DNA from: Lacisediminihabitans sp.
GTDB taxonomy: Bacteria > Actinomycetota > Actinomycetes > Actinomycetales > Microbacteriaceae
Length of the DNA: 52,031 bases
Reading direction: 5' to 3'
NCBI GenBank assembly: GCA_025362355.1
Contig: JANYGT010000148.1
Coordinates: forward strand, 1 to 52,031
Below the pieces are notes generated by a model. That model was not told the DNA's origin. It saw only the letters and a list, made by a program, of their open reading frames with translations, and made no database searches. Below are positions 17,800 through 26,256 of this stretch, one piece after another. Each line of letters starts with the position of its first letter. Position 1 is the stretch's first letter. A program made the translations under genes and the position numbers.

Positions 17800-18747
17800 A
17801 TGAGTGAGGCGTCGGACATCGCACCTGTGGATGCCGTGCCCCTACGTACCACGTACCGCCCGGGAGCGCCGCTCGACCTGAAGCAGACCTTCCGTCCGCT
17901 GAGTCGCGGCCCGCAGGATCCGACGATGCGCTGGGAGCCGACCGGGGTCTGGCGCACCATCCCGTCACCGCTCGGTGCCGCGACGCTGCACCTGTCGCAG
18001 CGACGCGATGTGGTCGAGGCGAGCGCCTGGGGGCCGGGGGCGGAATGGGCCATCGCCGCGGTGCCGGAGCTCTGCGGATGTGGCGACGACGATGCGGGGT
18101 TCGATGTGTCGCATCATCCGTTCCTCCACGAGTCGCGGCGACGTAATCCCGGGATGCGCCTGCTGCGCACGGGACTCGTCGTGGAGATGCTGATCGCCGC
18201 GATCTTCGAGCAGAAGGTCACCGGCAAGGAGGCGCGGCGGGCGTGGGCCGCGCTGATCCGCGCCCACGGGGCTGAGGCTCCCGGTCCAGCACCGGTCGGG
18301 ATGCGCGTGTTCCCCGACCCGGGCGTCTGGCGGCTAATCCCGTCGTGGGAATGGCATCGCGCGGGGGTCGATCCGCAGCGGTCGCGCACGGCGATCGCCG
18401 CGGCATCCGTCGCGAAGGGGCTCGAGCGAACGCTGGCGCTCGGGCGTGGAGGTGCCGAGGTCGAGCGTCGGCTTCGCAGCGTGCCCGGCGTGGGGGTCTG
18501 GACGGCCGCCGAGACGATGCAGCGAGCGCACGGAGACGCGGATGCCGTCAGCGTCGGCGACTATCACCTTCCGGCGCTGGTGGGCTGGGCGCTCATCGGC
18601 GAGCCGGTCGGCGACGACGGGATGCTCGAGCTGCTGTCGCCGTGGCCGGGGCACCGCCAGCGCGTGATGCGACTGATCGAGTCGAGCGGATTCGTGAAGC
18701 CGCGGTTCGGTGCGCGCATGACGATCCAGGATCACCGCGGGCACTGA
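17800..18747 (+). CDS. DNA-3-methyladenine glycosylase, AlkA-type HhH-GPD
   Basis: Base-excision repair enzyme that removes alkylated bases. 315 residues. The glycosylase part has IFEQKVTGKEARRAW, the helix-hairpin-helix LRSVPGVGVWTAAETM (about 226-240), and the catalytic Asp254 in SVGDYHLPALVGW. The first 120 residues form an AlkA-like N-terminal domain. ATG 17800 is fixed by the -10 box. No Fe-S cluster cysteines of the EndoIII type are seen. Confidence 0.88.
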   Translation: MSEASDIAPVDAVPLRTTYRPGAPLDLKQTFRPLSRGPQDPTMRWEPTGVWRTIPSPLGAATLHLSQRRDVVEASAWGPGAEWAIAAVPELCGCGDDDAGFDVSHHPFLHESRRRNPGMRLLRTGLVVEMLIAAIFEQKVTGKEARRAWAALIRAHGAEAPGPAPVGMRVFPDPGVWRLIPSWEWHRAGVDPQRSRTAIAAASVAKGLERTLALGRGGAEVERRLRSVPGVGVWTAAETMQRAHGDADAVSVGDYHLPALVGWALIGEPVGDDGMLELLSPWPGHRQRVMRLIESSGFVKPRFGARMTIQDHRGH

Positions 18748-19309
18748 GTCCGGCGGTCCCATCGTGATTGTTCGGGTTTAGGACGAATGTTCGTGCGCGC
18801 CACCGAACAGTCGCCCTAAACCCGAACAATCACCGCGAAGAACGGCGGCGGCAGGACCCGAACGCGCTCGGGCCGAGATCACTGGCAGAAGATCGCGAGA
18901 GTGCAGAAATGGTTGTTCCGGTGCCGGGTTGGAACCAATTGTGCCCATTCACGTGCCTTGCGACCACTTCCGTCCCATCGCGGTCACTTACGCGAATCAC
19001 AACGAAGATCTGCGGTGGTGGTCATTGCTGAGACCGGCGAGTAGCGTGCACCTAAATGCCGACGAGCGCCGATCGGAAGAGTAATTGAGTTGAGCCGAGA
19101 CGAAAAATACACGAACACCTAATGGGCCACGGTCGGGCTCACGGCAACCGCGCCCATCGTAATTATCGGTGCGCGGTGCCTCGGCCGTCCGTCGAGTGCC
19201 AAGTCCCAATTCGGGATATCCGTCAACACGAATCGATTGATCATCGCGTGGCTGGTCCTTTGCGGGATCGCAGCGCCGATTCCGAGCTTCTCAAGCGGCG
19301 TGATAATCG
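18748..19309. other. 562-bp gap, lower GC, no convincing gene
   Basis: It begins with palindrome family C copy 1. From about 18880 the sequence is visibly less GC-rich than its neighbours. Short frames exist on both strands but none has a ribosome site, a leaderless box or a family motif. One start-less plus-strand frame over about 19121-19310 reads as alternating hydrophobic stretches and may be the remnant of a small membrane gene. Confidence 0.5.
18764..18833. repeat. Palindrome family C, copy 1
   Basis: Outer arms GTGATTGTTCGGGTTTAGG (18764-18782) and its perfect complement (18815-18833). Inner arms TGTTCG/CGAACA (18788-18793, 18804-18809) around GCGCGCC. Almost the whole 70 bases can fold as one hairpin. 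Copy 2 is at 19588-19647. Confidence 0.85.
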
Positions 19310-19528
19310 ATGAGCGGCAATCAACTCGGCTTTCTTCTGGTCTCGGTTCTCGGCATCGGATTCGGCATCTTCCTCTGGATTAACGCCGAGGCCATAGCCG
19401 CCGTTTTCCGGAGTGTGCGACCGTCCCTCTCCAACGCGAGGTCTGGCTCGATGCGATTCGTCTCCATCGTGGCCGTCCTGATCGGTATCGGTGCGCTCAT
19501 CATCTTCATAGTCAGTGAGACGCGATGA
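19310..19528 (+). CDS. Small two-span membrane protein
   Basis: 72 residues, two membrane spans (LGFLLVSVLGIGFGIFLWI and FVSIVAVLIGIGALIIFIV) with a short basic/polar loop and tail. No recognised family. No clear ribosome site. It is flanked on both sides by family C palindromes, in a lower-GC stretch, so it may be a transferred or decaying cassette. Confidence 0.55.
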   Translation: MSGNQLGFLLVSVLGIGFGIFLWINAEAIAAVFRSVRPSLSNARSGSMRFVSIVAVLIGIGALIIFIVSETR

Positions 19529-19587
19529 GGTGATCTCGCGCGTTGGGAGATCAACCTATTGTGGGGTCGCATCCCGCGCCGCGTAAG

Positions 19588-19647
19588 TGTTCGCTTTCGG
19601 GGCGGTTGTTCGGGCGCGCCCCCGAACACTCGTCCCGAAAGCGAACA
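19588..19647. repeat. Palindrome family C, copy 2
   Basis: Outer arms TGTTCGCTTTCGGG (19588-19601) and its perfect complement (19634-19647). Inner arms TGTTCGGG/CCCGAACA (19607-19614, 19621-19628). It shares the core TGTTCG-GCGCGCC-CCGAACA with copy 1. The arm sequences differ, but always in both arms at once. Confidence 0.85.
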
Positions 19648-19681
19648 ATCGCAGCAGAGAACGGCAGCGCGCACGATCAAG

Positions 19682-19687
19682 TAGCGT
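19682..19687 (+). promoter_or_regulatory. Thioesterase gene -10 box, leaderless promoter
   Basis: TAGCGT, six bases, GTG 19694. Confidence 0.5.
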
Positions 19688-19693
19688 CGAACG

Positions 19694-20266
19694 GTGCACC
19701 TCATCTTCAGGACGTTTCTGGTCTGGCTCCGACGGAATGGCCCGAGACTCGGCATCCGCGACGTCGCCCGGCTGCCGCTGCGCGTGATGCCGACCGACCT
19801 CGACATCCTCGGCCACATGAACAACGGCGTGTACCTGTCGATCATGGATCTCGGCCGGATGGACCTGTTTCTGCGCTCCGGGGTCTGGGCGACGATGCGG
19901 CGGGCGGGCATCCGTCCGGTCATGGCGAATGAGACGATCACCTTTCGCAAATCGCTGCTGAACCTCCAGCGCTTCGTACTCGAGACCCGCATCATCGGGT
20001 TCGACGAACGGGCGATGTACACCGAGCAGCGCGTCGTCGTCGACGGCGAGATCTACTCGCGCGCCATCATGCGCAACCGCTTCATCAAGGTCACCGGGGG
20101 CACGGCGACGATCCGCGAGCTCTCCGATGCGACCGGGATCGACATGTCGAACTCAGCTCCGGCCGAGTGGATCGACCGCTGGGCGGCGGATGTGCGGCTG
20201 CCGTCGACGGGATCGCCCGCGCCGAGCGTATGGGAGGGGTCATCCGACTCTCCCGCACCTCTCTAG
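19694..20266 (+). CDS. Acyl-CoA thioesterase family protein (hotdog fold)
   Basis: 190 residues. TDLDILGHMNNGVYLSIMDLGR is the hotdog active-site segment (Asp and the HMNN loop) of 4-hydroxybenzoyl-CoA thioesterase/THEM6-like proteins, followed by ANETITFRKSL and FDERAMYTEQ. The substrate is unknown; probably hydrolyses acyl-CoA in the cytoplasm. The N-terminus (MHLIFRTFLVWLRR) is hydrophobic and basic and may touch the membrane. GTG start supported by the -10 box. Its stop codon forms part of the next gene's -10 box. Confidence 0.82.
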   Translation: MHLIFRTFLVWLRRNGPRLGIRDVARLPLRVMPTDLDILGHMNNGVYLSIMDLGRMDLFLRSGVWATMRRAGIRPVMANETITFRKSLLNLQRFVLETRIIGFDERAMYTEQRVVVDGEIYSRAIMRNRFIKVTGGTATIRELSDATGIDMSNSAPAEWIDRWAADVRLPSTGSPAPSVWEGSSDSPAPL

Positions 20267-20269
20267 ACT
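20264..20269 (+). promoter_or_regulatory. DUF3105 gene -10 box, leaderless promoter
   Basis: TAGACT, six bases, ATG 20276. The first three bases are the stop codon of the thioesterase gene, so promoter and stop overlap. Confidence 0.6.
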
Positions 20270-20275
20270 TTTCGC

Positions 20276-21130
20276 ATGCCGTCAGAATCCCGCGCGACCT
20301 CAGCAGCGGCGCGCAACCAGAAGGTCGAGGCGTTCCGCAAGCAGGAGCGAGCGGCGAAACTCCGTCGTCGGATCATCATCGCCGGCATCATCGTGATCGC
20401 GATCATCATCGTCGTGGTGATCGTCGTGGCGGTCACGCGGCCGGGCACACCGGGCAAGGCTCCGGTCTCGAGCCAGATCATCCCGTCGTCCGTGACCGGC
20501 GCGTCCACGGCGGAGTCGGCTCCCAAACGGGTGGCGAACACGTCGGGCATCAGCGGCGTTCTCGCCTGGGACACCACCGGATGGCCGGGCGACGGCAGCC
20601 CGCACACCGGCGCTCTTCAGCACGATCACGTCGCCGGGCCGGTGACCTACACGGAACTGCCTCCGGTCGGCGGACCGCACAGTGCCATCTGGATGAACGC
20701 CGGTGTGTACACGAAACCGGTGCCGACCGAGCGAGCCGTGCACAACCTCGAACACGGCGGGGTCTGGATCACCTACAACCCGAATCTGTCGGTCGCCGAC
20801 GTGAAGGCCCTCACCGCGTTCGTCTCGAAGCAGAGTCTGATCCCCGAGAACGGGGACGGGGTCACCAACCAGTCCAACCGCTACATCGACCTGAGCCCGT
20901 GGGCGAGCAACGCCCTCCCCTCGCCGATCGTCATCAGCGCGTGGGGCTACCAGTTGCGGGTCAGCTCGCCGACGGATCCGCGACTGCAGGCCTTCGTCGA
21001 CAAATTCCGCAACAGCCAGACCTACTCACCGGAGTTCGGCGGAGCAGTGGATGGCGTGCCGATCGAGACCGGCGGGCGGGCCGCGAGCGACGGTGGCACG
21101 GCTGCGAATCCGCCCGGCTCGGCGCAGTAA
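20276..21130 (+). CDS. DUF3105 membrane-anchored protein
   Basis: 284 residues. A basic, coiled N-terminus (ARNQKVEAFRKQERAAKLRR) is followed by one strong membrane span (about 33-53). The extracytoplasmic DUF3105 domain has HDHVAGPVTYTELPPVGGPH, the paired WMNAGVY and VHNLEHGGVWITY. Conserved His residues suggest metal binding, but the function is unknown. ATG start fixed by the -10 box. Confidence 0.85.
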   Translation: MPSESRATSAAARNQKVEAFRKQERAAKLRRRIIIAGIIVIAIIIVVVIVVAVTRPGTPGKAPVSSQIIPSSVTGASTAESAPKRVANTSGISGVLAWDTTGWPGDGSPHTGALQHDHVAGPVTYTELPPVGGPHSAIWMNAGVYTKPVPTERAVHNLEHGGVWITYNPNLSVADVKALTAFVSKQSLIPENGDGVTNQSNRYIDLSPWASNALPSPIVISAWGYQLRVSSPTDPRLQAFVDKFRNSQTYSPEFGGAVDGVPIETGGRAASDGGTAANPPGSAQ

Positions 21131-21190
21131 CCGGGCGGCTGAGTAATGGGAGCGGCACAGTGCCCGGAGCGGAGTTTGGCTCTCGATGCG

Positions 21191-21259
21191 CACTGCCACA
21201 AACGCTGATGCAATTCGCACTCAGATAGGTGGCGGCTATCTGAGCGCGAATTACATCAG
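21191..21259. repeat. Palindrome family B, copy 1
   Basis: A CACTGCCACAAACG lead-in is followed by 24-base arms (21205-21228 and 21236-21259) around GTGGCGG; the arms differ by two mismatches. Lead-in, arms and loop recur at 33281-33348. Located between the convergent ends of the DUF3105 gene and eda. Confidence 0.9.
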
Positions 21260-21329
21260 CCCACGGCGGGAGTGGGCCGAACGCGGCGGGATCGGACGAA
21301 AGGTTGTCGAACGAGATTTCGCCGGCCGG

Positions 21330-21995
21330 TCATGCGGGCTGCCGCTCCGGCGACTGCAGACTCGCAACCAGCGCCATCGCATCGGCCGCGAGGTGCGTGA
21401 TGGCGTCGAAATCCCCGGCCGCGATCATCGAGCGTGGCACCATCCAGCTTCCCCCGACAGCGAGGATCGACGGATGCGCGAGGTAGTCCCCGACGTTGTC
21501 AACGTTGACCCCGCCGCTCGGCATGAACCGCATGCCCGGGAACGGCGCGGAGAGCGCGATGATCGTGCCGAGGCCCCCCAGACGATCGGCTGGGAAGAAC
21601 TTCACTTCGCGGAGTCCGAGCCTCGCGGCGGCCTGGAGTTCGGTCGCGGTCGCTATTCCGGGCAGTGCGAGCAGGCCGCGCTGCTGCGATCTGGCGACCA
21701 CTGACGCATCGAGGCCGGGGCTCACGATGAATTCGGCTCCGGCATCCGCGCAGGCATCGACGTCCTCCGGCGAGAGCACGGTGCCGGCGCCGACGGTGAA
21801 GCCGTCGAGCTCTGCCATCGCGGCGATCGCTCCGATGCCCGCGGAGGTGCGGAGCGTGATCTCAGCACACCGGATGCCGCCGGCCGACAGAGCTTCGGCG
21901 AGAGCGAGCGCATGGTTCGCATCATCGATCACGACCACTGGCACCAGTCGCGCTCGCTCGATGCGGTCGACGACGAGCTCGGATGGGGTGCTCAC
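21330..21995 (-). CDS. eda: KDPG/KHG-type aldolase
   Basis: Class I aldolase cleaving 2-keto-3-deoxy-6-phosphogluconate-type substrates to pyruvate and an aldehyde. 221 residues. Glu45 (AEITLRT) and Schiff-base Lys132 (REVKFFPAD) are present, as are GAGTVLS and MPSGGVNVDN. GTG start at 21995. It lies three bases after the SorC-type gene, so the two form one transcript, divergent from the sugar operon. The actual substrate could be any phosphorylated or free 2-keto-3-deoxy sugar acid. Confidence 0.88.
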   Translation of the reverse strand: MSTPSELVVDRIERARLVPVVVIDDANHALALAEALSAGGIRCAEITLRTSAGIGAIAAMAELDGFTVGAGTVLSPEDVDACADAGAEFIVSPGLDASVVARSQQRGLLALPGIATATELQAAARLGLREVKFFPADRLGGLGTIIALSAPFPGMRFMPSGGVNVDNVGDYLAHPSILAVGGSWMVPRSMIAAGDFDAITHLAADAMALVASLQSPERQPA

Positions 21996-21998
21996 GGT

Positions 21999-23003
21999 CT
22001 AGGCGCCTTTCGTGAGGGTGGGCGCGGCGACGAGCAGCGCGCGAGCGGTGTCGAGGTCGGTGATGAGCACGTTCGGGAGCCCGCTCTGCAGGGCGGCGCG
22101 GATCGGTGCGCGTTTGTCTTCCCCGCCGGCCACCGCGACTCTCAGCGGAATGCCCTCCATGTCGGCAACGGAGATGCCCGTCACCCGACCCTCGAGCGCA
22201 CCGATGACGTGACCGCTCGCATCGATGAAGTGACAGCAGGTGTCTCCGATGACCTTCCACTGCTGCAGCTCCTCGTGCACCTTCTTGCTGAGCACATCGC
22301 CGCGGTAGAGCGCCGACCGCGGGGATGCGCTCAGCGAGCCGATACCGGTGACCATGATGTCGAGGTGCCGATACAGGTCTGCGGTGCGGGCGATGGTCTC
22401 GTCCGCGCGTAGGAGTGCTCGCGCTTCCGGGCTCGACACCAGGGCAGGGGCGTGCAGGAGGTAGGGGTTGCCGTCGAGGATGGCGCTCGCCGAGACGACG
22501 AGCTGGTTGCCGTTGAAGTTGCCGGCCGAGCTCGCGAATCCGCCGGCGAGCTGCACGACATCCGCCGGTCCGCCCGGAGAGAGGTGACTCACCACCTCCC
22601 CGAGGGTCGCCCCCCAGCCGAGCCCGATGCTCGACCCAGCGGTGATCTTCGAATCGAGGTAGGTCGCCGCTACGGCACCGAGCTCAGACAGCCCACCGGA
22701 TGCGGTCACCGGCCGGGACGACAGGCGCACCTCGAGCAGCCCGAAAGCGTCCCTCAGCTGGTCCGCGATGCGGCCGAGGCGTTCGGTCGGTTCGGTGATC
22801 TCGATTCGCGCTATCCCGTATCGGCGAGCGTCATCGAGGATGCGCGCCACCTTGAAGCGCGAGAGCGAGAACTCCTCGCCTATCTCCACCTTCGATCGGT
22901 CTTCGATCCAGAACATGCGCGCAACGGTGGCTGCGAGTTCCTCGTCGAAATCGCTCGGCGGCTCAGCAGTTGACTCCGATAAAACCACTGTGTAATACTC
23001 CAT
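21999..23003 (-). CDS. SorC/DeoR-family sugar-binding transcriptional regulator
   Basis: 334 residues. An N-terminal winged HTH (ARMFWIEDRSKVEIGEEFSLSRFKVARIL) and a large effector domain related to sugar-phosphate isomerases (SSIGLGWGATLGEVV, VQLAGGF, VTGIGS, VIGDTCCHFID). SorC proteins bind a phosphorylated sugar. Divergent from the ten-gene operon and therefore its likely controller, with operator-like palindromes in the shared gap. An internal start is possible. Confidence 0.88.
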   Translation of the reverse strand: MEYYTVVLSESTAEPPSDFDEELAATVARMFWIEDRSKVEIGEEFSLSRFKVARILDDARRYGIARIEITEPTERLGRIADQLRDAFGLLEVRLSSRPVTASGGLSELGAVAATYLDSKITAGSSIGLGWGATLGEVVSHLSPGGPADVVQLAGGFASSAGNFNGNQLVVSASAILDGNPYLLHAPALVSSPEARALLRADETIARTADLYRHLDIMVTGIGSLSASPRSALYRGDVLSKKVHEELQQWKVIGDTCCHFIDASGHVIGALEGRVTGISVADMEGIPLRVAVAGGEDKRAPIRAALQSGLPNVLITDLDTARALLVAAPTLTKGA

Positions 23004-23006
23004 CTA

Positions 23007-23040
23007 TCAATTGAGCATAAATGTAGCGCTCATATGAGCG
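23007..23040. promoter_or_regulatory. Operator-like palindromes between sorC-type gene and operon
   Basis: A perfect 14-bp palindrome CGCTCATATGAGCG (23027-23040) and the 8-bp TCAATTGA (23007-23014). TGAGC occurs at 23012-23016 and 23035-23039, with GCTCA at 23028-23032, so three half-sites are arranged across the gap. Probable binding sites for the divergent SorC-type regulator. Confidence 0.55.
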
Positions 23041-23058
23041 GCACGCAAGTACCAACCG

Positions 23059-23088
23059 CACCAGTTCGACAAACACCAGTTCGACAAA
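23059..23088 (+). repeat. Perfect 15-bp tandem duplication in the operon leader
   Basis: CACCAGTTCGACAAA twice without a gap (23059-23073, 23074-23088). The second copy runs straight into the AAAGGAG ribosome site of the first operon gene. Confidence 0.9.
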
Positions 23089-23096
23089 GGAGTCTC

Positions 23097-24203
23097 ATGG
23101 CCAACGACCGCCTGTACCGGGTTGCCGTAGTCGGGTTCGCCCACATGCACGCCGGCGACCAGCTGCGGTTCATCGAGGGCCTTGCCGCCGCGGAACTCGT
23201 CGGTGTCTGGGACACCGACACCGCACGGCGCGATGCCGTCTGCGACGACCTCGGGGTGGTCGGCGACATCCGCTACACCGACCTGGACGCGCTCGTCGCG
23301 GAGACGGCACCGGATGTCGCGATCGTCTGCTCCACCACCGGAGAGCACACCGAGCTCGTCGAGAAGCTCGCGGCTTTGGGCATCCACGTGATCCTCGAGA
23401 AGCCGTTCGCGCTGACCCTCGACGATGCCGACCGGATGATCGCGGCGTCGGATTCCGCCGACACGATCCTCGCGATCAACTGGCCGCTCGCCTGGTACCC
23501 GGCGCACCTCACCACCCAGCGGCTCATCGCCGAGGGGATGATCGGCGAGGTGACCGAGGTGCACTACTACGACGGCAACCGCGGACCGCTGACCCACGTG
23601 CACGACAAGAAGGAACGGGTCGATCCCGACATAGCGACGAAGGCCGCCTCCTGGTGGTACTCGCCAGAGTTCGGCGGCGGCTCGCTGCTCGACTACCTCG
23701 GCTACGGCGCCACCATCGGCACCTGGTTCCGGGATGGCGAACTTCCCGAGCGCCTCACCGCCATCACCTGGGGTTCGGATGGCCTCCTCGTCGACGAGCA
23801 GTCGGTGGTCGCCGCGGCGTACTCGCGCGGCCTCTCCACCTTCCAGACCAAATGGGGAACGTTCTCGAACCCGTGGGATGCGCACAACGCCCCCGCCTGC
23901 GGCTTCGTCGTCGTCGGAACGGGCGGCACGATCTCCAGCCGCGACTTCGCGCCGGAGGTATTCGTTCAGACCCTCGCGAATCCGGCGTCCACCGGGATCC
24001 CGGTGGACGAGCCGCGCCTCGAGCAGACCGGCGCGCTCGCGCATGTCGTCAACTGCCTCGACAACGGCACCCGGCCATCCGGTCCGTCGAGCAAGGAACT
24101 CTCGCGGATGGGCCAGCAAATCGTCGACACCGCGATCAGGGCGGTCGCGACCGGCCAGACCACCGAACTTCTCGGATCGACCCTCTCGAACGCGACCCTC
24201 TAG
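23097..24203 (+). CDS. Gfo/Idh/MocA family oxidoreductase (first of two)
   Basis: 368 residues from ATG 23097, preceded by AAAGGAG. An in-frame ATG at 23034 lies inside the operator and is rejected. N-terminal NAD(P) fold (VAVVGFAHMHAGDQL, with an unusual FAHMH loop in place of the common GxG loop), the family EKPFALTL motif, then the sheet domain. Sugar or sugar-derivative dehydrogenase; substrate unknown. First gene of the ten-gene operon. Confidence 0.88.
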   Translation: MANDRLYRVAVVGFAHMHAGDQLRFIEGLAAAELVGVWDTDTARRDAVCDDLGVVGDIRYTDLDALVAETAPDVAIVCSTTGEHTELVEKLAALGIHVILEKPFALTLDDADRMIAASDSADTILAINWPLAWYPAHLTTQRLIAEGMIGEVTEVHYYDGNRGPLTHVHDKKERVDPDIATKAASWWYSPEFGGGSLLDYLGYGATIGTWFRDGELPERLTAITWGSDGLLVDEQSVVAAAYSRGLSTFQTKWGTFSNPWDAHNAPACGFVVVGTGGTISSRDFAPEVFVQTLANPASTGIPVDEPRLEQTGALAHVVNCLDNGTRPSGPSSKELSRMGQQIVDTAIRAVATGQTTELLGSTLSNATL

Positions 24204-24205
24204 AA

Positions 24206-25300
24206 ATGAGCACGACGATGTCGACCGCACCCGCGCCCTCCCCGGCCGACGTGGCCTACCTGCCGACCGACCCGATGTCGCTCGCCACCCCGATCGCGAT
24301 CATCGGCTGCGGCGGCATCAGCGATTTCCACCTCGCTGCGTACAAGGCTGCCGGCTATAACGTCGTCGCACTGTGCGACATCGTGGAGGCGCGGGCGATC
24401 GAGCGTCGGGACCAGTACTTTCCGGGCGCGGATGTCTACACCGACCATCACGATGTACTCGCCCGCGACGACGTCGAGGTCGTCGACATCGCCACCCATG
24501 TGCACGTTCGTCCGCCGATCGTGCGTGACGCGCTCGACGCGGGGAAAGACGTGCTGAGCCAGAAGCCGTTCGCCCGGTCCATCGAGACCGGCCAGGAGCT
24601 GATCGACTACGCGAGCGAGCGCGGTCGCCTGCTGGCCGTGAACCAGAACGGCCGCTGGGCGCCCCACTTCGGGTACCTGCTGGCGGCTCTCCACGCCGGC
24701 GTGATCGGCGAGGTCACCTCGGTGGACTTCTGGGAGTACTGGCCGCACGACCGGGTCGTCAGTGGCAACGAGATCTTCTCCAACATGCAGGATCTGATCC
24801 TGCTCGACTTCGGCATCCACTGGTTCGACCTCGTCGCGCAGATCTTCGCCGGCAAGCGGGCGACCGAGGTCACCGCGCGGGTAAAGAAGGTGCCGGGCGC
24901 CGTCATCCCGGTACCGACTAACACCCAGGTCATCATCGATTTCGATGACGCTCAGGCATCCATCCGCTTCCGCGGCAGTAGCCATTTCGCCGAGGAAGCG
25001 GGCTTCCGCGTCGAGGGGACGAAGGGCGTCATCACCCACACCGGCCCCTGGCTCGGCGGCTCGTCGATCACGGTCACGACCGAGGCGGGAAGCACGACGG
25101 TCGACCTCGAGGGCGAGTGGTTCACGAACGGCATGCACGGCACGATGGCCGAACTGCTGAAGGCCCGGGAGGAGGGCCGCGTTCCCCTGAACGCCGCGAC
25201 CACGGTCATCCCGAGCCTGCAGCTCTGCTACGCCGCACTGCTCTCCGCTCGCACCGGCACGACCGTCGACCCGAGCACCGTCGACACGGCGGACCTATGA
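24206..25300 (+). CDS. Gfo/Idh/MocA family oxidoreductase (second of two)
   Basis: 364 residues from ATG 24206 (ATG 24218 is an alternative), three bases after the previous stop. It has a typical PIAIIGCGGISDFHLAAY nucleotide loop. The usual EKP motif reads SQKPFA, with Gln for Glu. FGIHWFDLV supplies the catalytic-region His. Two different Gfo/Idh members in one operon suggest an oxidation at one step and a reduction or a second oxidation at another. The frame is open far upstream inside the previous gene, which is a shadow. Overlaps the ROK gene by ATGA. Confidence 0.88.
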   Translation: MSTTMSTAPAPSPADVAYLPTDPMSLATPIAIIGCGGISDFHLAAYKAAGYNVVALCDIVEARAIERRDQYFPGADVYTDHHDVLARDDVEVVDIATHVHVRPPIVRDALDAGKDVLSQKPFARSIETGQELIDYASERGRLLAVNQNGRWAPHFGYLLAALHAGVIGEVTSVDFWEYWPHDRVVSGNEIFSNMQDLILLDFGIHWFDLVAQIFAGKRATEVTARVKKVPGAVIPVPTNTQVIIDFDDAQASIRFRGSSHFAEEAGFRVEGTKGVITHTGPWLGGSSITVTTEAGSTTVDLEGEWFTNGMHGTMAELLKAREEGRVPLNAATTVIPSLQLCYAALLSARTGTTVDPSTVDTADL

Positions 25301-26256
25301 GCGAGCAGACCTGGCTCGGTATCGACCTCGGCGGCACCTACATCAAGTGGGAGCTCGTCGCGGACGATGGGACGAGCCTCCGGTCGGGCAGAACGCCGAC
25401 GCCGCGAACGGGACACATCGCCGTGACGGATGCGATCGTGAACATCGTCGACGAACTCGGCGTCGCCGGATTACGGCCGGCCGCCGTCGGGATCGCGGTT
25501 CCCGGACACCTCTCGGCAGCGCGCGACTCGATCACGATCCTTCCGAACGTGCCGGGCGATTGGGTCGGGTTCGGCGTGCGCTCGTACATCGCCGAGCGCA
25601 CCGGTCTCGACATCTCGCTGCTCAACGACGCCCGTGCTTTCGCGCTCGCCGAACTCGAACTCGGTGCTGCCGTCGGAGCCTCGAGCGCGGTCTTCGCGAC
25701 GATCGGAACGGGGATCGGCGGCGCCGTCGCGGTCGACGGCCGGATCGTGACCTCCGACCGGGATACGTTCGGCGAGATCGGGCACACGACGGCTGTCGTC
25801 GACGGGGAAGCGTGCGCGTGCGGCGGGCGTGGATGCGTCGAGGCCTACGCCGGCGGGAGCAAGGTGCTCGAACGCGCCGCCCGCCGAGGTGTCTCGATCG
25901 GGCTCGGCCCCGCCGCCCTCACCTCCCTGGAGTTCGCCGCCCGCACCGACCAGGCCGCGGCTGACGTGCTGGCCGAGGCCTACGACGCGTTCGCCGTCGG
26001 CATCTCGACCGTCTGCGCCTTCACCGGAGCGAACCTCGTGATCCTCGGTGGGGCCGTCGGCGCGGAGCTTCCCGGTTACCTCGTTCGCAGCCGGCAGCGG
26101 CTCGAGCAGCGACGGGAACTCCTCGGTGGCGTCGAGGTGCGCGCGGGTTCACTCGGCGCGCGGGCGGGTGCTCTCGGGGCTGCGCGTGCGGCCCGCCGCA
26201 GCCGGTCCGAATCGAAGAACGCCACGTCCCATCCGGAGTTGGAGCACCAGAAATGA
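25297..26256 (+). CDS. ROK family sugar kinase
   Basis: 319 residues. ATP site DLGGT (10-14), catalytic Asp111 in LLNDARAFALAE, GTGIGGAV, and the ROK zinc site: His163 with CACGGRGC (Cys173, 175, 180). No HTH, so a kinase and not a repressor. The C-terminus is Arg/Ser-rich and extends beyond the usual fold. Likely phosphorylates the imported sugar or a derivative. Overlaps both neighbours by ATGA. Confidence 0.88.
   Translation: MSEQTWLGIDLGGTYIKWELVADDGTSLRSGRTPTPRTGHIAVTDAIVNIVDELGVAGLRPAAVGIAVPGHLSAARDSITILPNVPGDWVGFGVRSYIAERTGLDISLLNDARAFALAELELGAAVGASSAVFATIGTGIGGAVAVDGRIVTSDRDTFGEIGHTTAVVDGEACACGGRGCVEAYAGGSKVLERAARRGVSIGLGPAALTSLEFAARTDQAAADVLAEAYDAFAVGISTVCAFTGANLVILGGAVGAELPGYLVRSRQRLEQRRELLGGVEVRAGSLGARAGALGAARAARRSRSESKNATSHPELEHQK

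Noticed and set aside
18768-19031. 87-codon plus-strand frame after the glycosylase gene
   Set aside because: It starts inside palindrome C, has no ribosome site or domain, and runs through low-conservation-looking sequence.
23034-23096. Upstream ATG start for the first MocA-like gene
   Set aside because: It lies within the operator palindrome, lacks a ribosome site and would add the translated tandem repeat; ATG 23097 has AAAGGAG.
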